Source: Solanum dulcamara
Lineage: Eukaryota; Streptophyta; Magnoliopsida; Solanales; Solanaceae
Assembly (NCBI RefSeq): GCF_947179165.1
Contig: NC_077240.1
Span: 78,132,001 to 78,196,000 of the forward strand
Direction: 5' to 3'
Length of the DNA stretch: 64,000 nt
Positions 58,732 to 64,000 of the stretch are shown in pieces. A model generated the notes under the pieces. The model was not told where the DNA came from and did not search any database. It saw only the letters and a program-made list of their open reading frames with translations. The stretch's first letter is position 1, and every line of letters starts with the position of its first letter. Position numbers and translations under genes: made by a program.

Positions 58732-59708
58732 GCTGAAATTCACCTTACCGCTAAGGGTCTTGGTGATGCTATAATTGAAGGAAATACAGCATCAAGTCAG
58801 AATAAAGCAAATGCTATGATTTTCCTTCGTCATCATCTAGATGAAAGCCTAAAAATGGAATACTTGACAGTGAAAGATCCACTTGAATTGTGGAAAGACT
58901 TAAAAGGGAGGTATGACCACCTCAGGGCAACGGTATTGCCAAGGGCTCGTTATGAGTGGATGCACTTACGGTTTCAAGATTTTAAAACCGTAATTGAGTA
59001 TAATTCTGCTGTATTTAGAATAACTTCCCAATTAAAATTATGTGGGGAAACTATTAATGATGAGGACATGTTAGAAAAAACACTAACTACTTTTCATGCC
59101 TCTTATGTAATATTACAGCAGCAATACCGTGAAAAGGGTTTTAAAAATACTCTGAATTGATATCATGCCTTCTGGTGGCTGAACAACATAATGCCCTTTT
59201 AATAAAAAATCATGAAGCCCGTCCCACTGGAACTGCTCCATTACCGGAGGTAAATATGGTAAAGGCACATGGCCAGTTTGAAAGAAGACAAAATAAAAAT
59301 TATGGCCACAATAATGTGCGTGGACGTGGCAATGACAGAAGACAATTTAATAATTGTCGAGGTGGTGGTCAACATAAAAGGGAGAATAATATCAGTTCTC
59401 AAAATGGCCCTTCAAAAAGTAACTGTCATCGTTGTGGCATGAAAGACCACTGGAAAAATGAATGTCGGATGCCTGAGCATTTTGTAAGACTTTATCAAAA
59501 TTCTTTTAAAAGAAAGGCAAATAGAGGTGGTGCCTATTCTTCTAATGCTCGGATAGAGTCACACTTGGCGTTCGAAAATAATGTTGAGGCAAGACCTTTG
59601 AATAATGATAATATTGAAGCAAATCTGGCTTTAAGGGATGATGATTTTAATGACCTCAATGATATTACTCATTTGGAGGTTGAAGATTTTTTTAGGGATC
59701 TTAATTGA
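58732..59708 (+). pseudogene. Copia gag, continuation
   Basis: It carries the gag blocks AEIHLTAKGLGDAI, FLRHHLDESLKMEYLTVKDP, ARYEWMHLRFQDFK and LEKTLTTFHASYVILQQQYR. After a 1-nt frameshift near 59145 come SCLLVAEQ, a Gly/Arg/Asn-rich stretch and a CCHC knuckle (CHRCGMKDHWKNEC). A stop (59706-59708) follows RDLN. The gag binds RNA and forms the particle in functional relatives. Confidence 0.9.
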
Positions 59709-60314
59709 TGTTTAATTTCATGTTTTTCAATATGTTGTCATGTACTTCGAATTATTGTGTTTTTACGTTTATGTATTTGAAGAAAAAAAATAATCAAGGC
59801 CACATTTTTATGATAATTGTAATTGTTTATTACATTGTGCTATTTTACAATGTTATAATTAATTACTATTAGTGTGCTATTATTTAATCTTAATATTATA
59901 TTGTTACTAAAAATAATATTCGCCTTATTTAATGTCATTATACTAATTGTTTATTCTTGTTAATGTTTTAGACATTAATAATATATAATGATTGTATTAT
60001 TTTTGTCAATAAATAAATTATCTATACATGATGAATAATATTATATTAATGTTTTATAATATTTTATATTTGTTTTTAATACTTGTGTATAATATTTATT
60101 TAAGGTTAATAAGTATATAATTCCATAAACTAAATTATTGTAACATTCATCATAATTGAATCATATAATTTTTTAAAATTCTAAATTACCATAATTTAAC
60201 TTTAAAAAAAGAGACTTATGTTTTTCTAGCAAAATTGTTACTTATTTTATTTTTTATAATGTATTTTTATTTTATGAAGATAAATAAATTTATCAGTCTT
60301 CAATTGGATTCAAG
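59709..60314 (+). other. AT-rich spacer between copia gag and pol
   Basis: About 606 bp of very AT-rich sequence with stops in all frames lies between the gag stop and the protease start. Many copia elements have gag and pol in one frame without such a gap. It could be an element-specific spacer or intron, or a later insertion; no duplication was found. Confidence 0.6.
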
Positions 60315-63135
60315 ATGAATAATGGAGATATGTGCATTTTGGATAGTGCCACAACTCATACGATATTAAAAGAAAAGAAATATTTCTGTCATTTAATTTT
60401 GAAAAAGGCCTATGTCAATATAATATCTGATAGTACAAAATTGATTGAAGGTTCTGGAAAAGCGGCCTTATTACTACCTGGAGGAACGATATTGATAATT
60501 GATAATGCATTGTATTGTAGTAAGTCTCAAAGAAACTTGTTAAGTTTTAAGGTTATTCGCCAAAATGGCTATCATATTGAGACTGCAAATAAAGAAAAGG
60601 TTGAATACCTTTATATTACTACAATAAATATGGAGAAGAAAATTGTGCACGAAAAATTACCTGCACTTTCTTCTGGGTTGTACCATACAAATATTGGTAC
60701 TGTTGAATCACATGCCATTGTAAACAAAAGGTTTACTGATTCTAATGATTTTATCATTTGGCATGACCGGTTGGGCCATCCCGATTATAATATGATGCGC
60801 AGAATTATTGAGAATTCACATGGACACACTTTGAAGAATCAGAAAATTCTTCAATTTAAGGAATTCTCTTATGTTGCTTGTTCCCAAGGAAAACTGATTA
60901 TCAAACCATCAGCAACTAAGGTTGGGATTGAATCTCCTGTGTTTTTAGAACGTATACAGGGTGATATATGTGGGTCAATTCACTCTTCATGTGGACCATT
61001 TAAATATTATATGGTCTTAATAGATGCATCTACAAGATGGTCACATGTGTGCTTATTATCAACTCGCAACATGGCTTTTGCGAGATTGTTAGCTCAAATT
61101 ATAAGGTTAAGAGCACAATTTCCAGATTATGCAATAAAGACAATTCGTCTTGATAATGCTGGTGAATTCACATCTCAATCATTTAATGATTATTGTATGT
61201 CAGTTGGAATAAAATTTGAGCATCCGGTCGCTCATGTACATACTCAAAATGGGCTAGCAGAATCATTGATTAAACGCCTCCAATTAATAGCTAGACCATT
61301 GCTAATGAGGATAAAACTTCCTATTTCAGTATGGGGGCATGCTATTTTGCATGCAGCAGCACTTGTGTGCATAAGGCCAACAAATTATCATGAATTTTCT
61401 CCATTACAGTTGGCGTTTGGAAGGGAGCTAAATATATTCCATCTTAGAATATTTGGGTGTGCGGTATATGTCCCAATTTCTCCACTGCACCGCACAAAGA
61501 TGGGTCCACAAAGAAGGTTGGGAATATATGTTGGGTATGAATCTCCTTCTATTATAAAATATCTGGAACCTATGACTGGAGATTTATTTACGGCAAGATT
61601 CACTGATTGTCATTTTGATGAATCAGTATACCCAACATTAGGGGGAGAACATAAGCAGTTGAAAAATGAGATAGATTGGAATTCATTGTCACTATCTCAT
61701 TTAGATCCTCAAACAAATCAATGTGAGCAAGAAGTTCAAAAGATGATTTATTTGTAGAATATTGCAAATCAACTGCCGGATGCATTTACTAACCTTCCAC
61801 GGGTTACTAAATCGCATATCCCAGCCGCTAATGCTCAAGTTCGAGTTGATGTTCCGGTAGGACAACTTGTTCAGGCAAATAAGTCTAGGCCACGCTTAAA
61901 ACGTGGAAGACCATTTGGTTCCAAAGATAAAAATCCTCGAAAAAGGAAAGAAATAAATGATCTAGATGATCATAATTTGGAGGCGAGTGCTCAAGAAGAG
62001 CCCAGAGACACAACAAATGGTGATACCACCAACGAGGTCCAAGTACCTGAAAATAATGAAAATGAAGAAATCTCAATAAGTTATGTCTCTACAGGAAAAT
62101 GGTGGAACCGAAATGATATTATGGTCAATAATATTTTTGCTTATAATGTTGCCATTGAAATAATGCAACAAGATAAGGATCTTGAACCAAAATATGTCGA
62201 TGAATGCAGACAGAGAAATGATTGGCCAAGATGGAAGGATGCAATTCAAGCAGAGTTAACTTCACTTGAAAAACGTGAAGTTTTCGGATCAATAGTTCGA
62301 ACACCTGAAGGTGTCAAGCCAGTAGGGCACAAATGGGTTTTTGTGCGTAAACGAAATGAAAAGGGTGAAGTCGTAAGATATAAAGCACGACTTGTTGCCC
62401 AAGGTTTTTCGCAAAGACCTGGCATTGACTATATGGAAACATATTCCCCTGTAGTGGATGCAATTACTTTCAGGTATCTAATGAATTTGGCAGTTCATGA
62501 AAAGCTTGAAATGCACTTAATGGACGTGGTCACTGCCTATTTATATGGCTCATTGGACCACGACATTTTTATGAAAATTCTCGAAGGGTTCAAAGTGCCT
62601 GAAGCATACAAGGATTCTCGAGAAAATTGCTCAATAAAACTTTAAAAATCCTTGTACGGGTTGAAACAATCAGGGTGAATGTGGTACAATCGTCTTAGCG
62701 AATATTTGCTAAAAAAAGGATATAAAAATGATCCAATTTGCCCTTTGTGTCTTTATGAGAAGGTCTGGATCTGAATTTGTCATAATAGCAATATATGTTG
62801 GTGATTTAAATATTATTGAAACTCCAGAAGAACTTTCAAAGGCAGTAAAATATCTGAAAAAAGAGTTTGAAATGAAAGACCTTGGAAAGACAAAATTTTG
62901 TCTTGGTCTACAAATTGAACATTTTACAAATGGGATATTTATCCATCAGTCAACATATACTGAAAATATTTTAAAGAGATTTTATATGGATAAAGCACAC
63001 CCATTGAGTACTCCAATGGTTGTGAGATCTCTTGATATTAATACAGATCCGTTTCGGCCTTATGAAAATGATGAAGAACTTATTGGTGCTGAAATACCAT
63101 ACCTTAGTGCAATTGGTGCATTAATGCGACCGGTA
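60315..63135 (+). pseudogene. Copia pol: protease, integrase, reverse transcriptase
   Basis: Protease active site CILDSATTHT; GAG-pre-integrase IWHDRLGHPDYNMM; integrase with Asp in QGDICG, Asp in IRLDNAGEF and Glu in NGLAESLIK; RT with WKDAIQAEL, KWVFVRK and QGFSQRPGIDY. The RT metal-binding box reads YVGDLN where YVDDLN is expected, so a catalytic Asp is lost. Three stops (TAG near 61755, TAA near 62643, TGA near 62676) all fit C-to-T changes in CAG, CAA and CGA codons and all keep the frame. Confidence 0.92.
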
Positions 63136-64000
63136 GTGAATATAGAGTTTGTGGCTGTTGGCCTGTGGCTAACTCAAATGGTGTTCGCCCCGTGGCCTCG
63201 CTCTGCTGCAAGTTGTATGATAATTGGGCTACATCTAATAGTCTTGCCCAATCCTTCTAATGGGAGCTCACAAAGTGCCTTAAGTAGCACTCTAGCAAGG
63301 CGTTGACTCGCTCTGTCTAGCCGTCCGTCTGCGGGTGGAAATTAGTGGAGTAATGTAACTCCATGCCAAGAATCTCAAACAACTCCCTTTAAAAGTTCCC
63401 TGTGAAACGTGGGTCTCTGTCGCTAATAATATGCTTTAATAGCCCCCAATACTTCACCATATTCTTAAAGAAAAACTTGGCAGCTTTCTTCGCAGTGCAA
63501 CCTGCCGTTATGGGCATGAAGCTAGCATACTTGGAGAACCTGTCCACCACGACCATGATAGTCCCGTACCCGTCAAACTTCAGTAAACAAGTGATAAAGT
63601 CAATGGTTACACTCTTCCACGGATGCTCTACTATGGGTAGGGACTCCAAGAGTTCTCGTAGTTGACATTGCTCCACCTTGTCTTGTTGGCACACAAGACA
63701 AGTCTGCACATAACATTTGATATCTTCCCTTATGCGTGGCTAATAATAAATCACCTCAATCAATGACCTCATGCAATGTTGCCCTGGATGCTTGACCCAC
63801 AATGTGTCATGGCTCTTCTTCATGATTCACCACCCGATGGTCCCAAATTTTGGCACATAGATCCTTCATCCGGCGGTGAGCAGTAGTCCATCTTCTGTCT
63901 AGAAGCGCCTCGTCTTGCTTGCGTGGTTAGCTTCATAAGCCTCTTTGCCTCTAGATCGTGGTGCAGGCCATCCCTGATTGCATCTTGAATGTTACAACTG
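63136..64000 (-). pseudogene. Ty3/gypsy integrase fragment, antisense, truncated by window end
   Basis: On the minus strand the blocks are CLVCQQDKVEQ, WKSVTIDFIT, VDRFSKYASFMP, ISDRDPRFTGNF, then after a frame break HPQTDGQTERVNALLECYLR and QQSEATGRTPFELATGQQP. The DDE residues are present in pattern. The C-terminal side breaks off within integrase at the junction with copia, so this is not an intact LTR end. The upstream part continues beyond the window. Confidence 0.88.

Larger units (their letters stand above)
56342..63135 (+). pseudogene. Ty1/copia retrotransposon, gag-pol remnant
   Basis: The order gag, protease, integrase, reverse transcriptase identifies Ty1/copia. The gag start (56342-56416) is separated from its continuation (58732 onward) by the 2.3-kb solo LTR. 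A 1-nt deletion near 59145 shifts gag, and a spacer of about 600 bp separates gag from pol. Nonsense codons lie at about 61755, 62643 and 62676. Homology ends at about 63135, where an antisense gypsy integrase fragment begins, so the RNase H part and 3' LTR are absent. It cannot be autonomous. Confidence 0.92.

Overview
This window is plant nuclear DNA, almost certainly from a Solanaceae species and most likely Solanum (tomato/potato group). It is AT-rich. It holds one recognisable host gene with plant-type introns and many layers of decayed transposable elements. The family call rests on repeat types I recognise from Solanum: a roughly 42-bp tandem repeat with a GGAGCGTGTGGCCCGACCCC core, LTRs ending GGGGCGTGACA, and TTG-tailed SINEs. 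I ran no database search, so family names come from recognised motifs.

Layout. 1-1.8 kb: intergenic DNA with a SINE that has a perfect 16-bp target duplication. 1.8-9.0 kb: three LTR-like units without coding regions (solo-LTR structure, TG...CA ends, 5-bp duplications), one nested inside another. 9.3-26.6 kb: a large degenerate Mutator-like (MULE) element. It carries a broken MuDR-type transposase on + and a degenerate DUF1985/Ulp1 (C48 SUMO-protease-like) gene on -, the arrangement known from Ulp1-carrying MULEs (Kaonashi-type). A 6.7-kb Ty3/gypsy element, itself deleted and internally inverted, sits inside the Ulp1-like gene. 26.6-39 kb: AT-rich intergenic DNA with SINEs, a non-LTR retroposon with a 17-bp duplication, Helitron-like ends and another solo LTR. 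39.2-41.8 kb: a second, internally deleted Ulp1-like MULE derivative full of a 52-bp repeat. 42-47 kb: intergenic DNA with MITEs and SINEs.

47.4-51.2 kb: the one apparently intact host gene, a three-exon SMAX1-LIKE gene best matching SMXL3. It encodes a Clp-ATPase-like nuclear repressor with a C-terminal EAR motif and no RGKT degron. Predicted product 887 aa; the exons join in frame at canonical GT/AG sites. Short upstream ORFs lie just before its start.

51.2-56 kb: intergenic DNA with a CACTA-type MITE and other insertions. 56-63.1 kb: a dead Ty1/copia element whose gag is split by a 2.3-kb solo LTR with a clear 5-bp duplication; pol has nonsense codons and a reverse-transcriptase active-site change. 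63.1-64 kb: a Ty3/gypsy integrase fragment on - that truncates the copia element and runs off the window.

Only the SMXL3-like gene looks functional. The rest is a stratified record of insertion, deletion, inversion and nonsense decay. The least ordinary features are the TGATACAT/52-bp repeat system confined to the MULE-derived loci, the tandem exon triplication in the Ulp1-like gene, and a patch of host DNA copied into the 5' LTR of the gypsy element.
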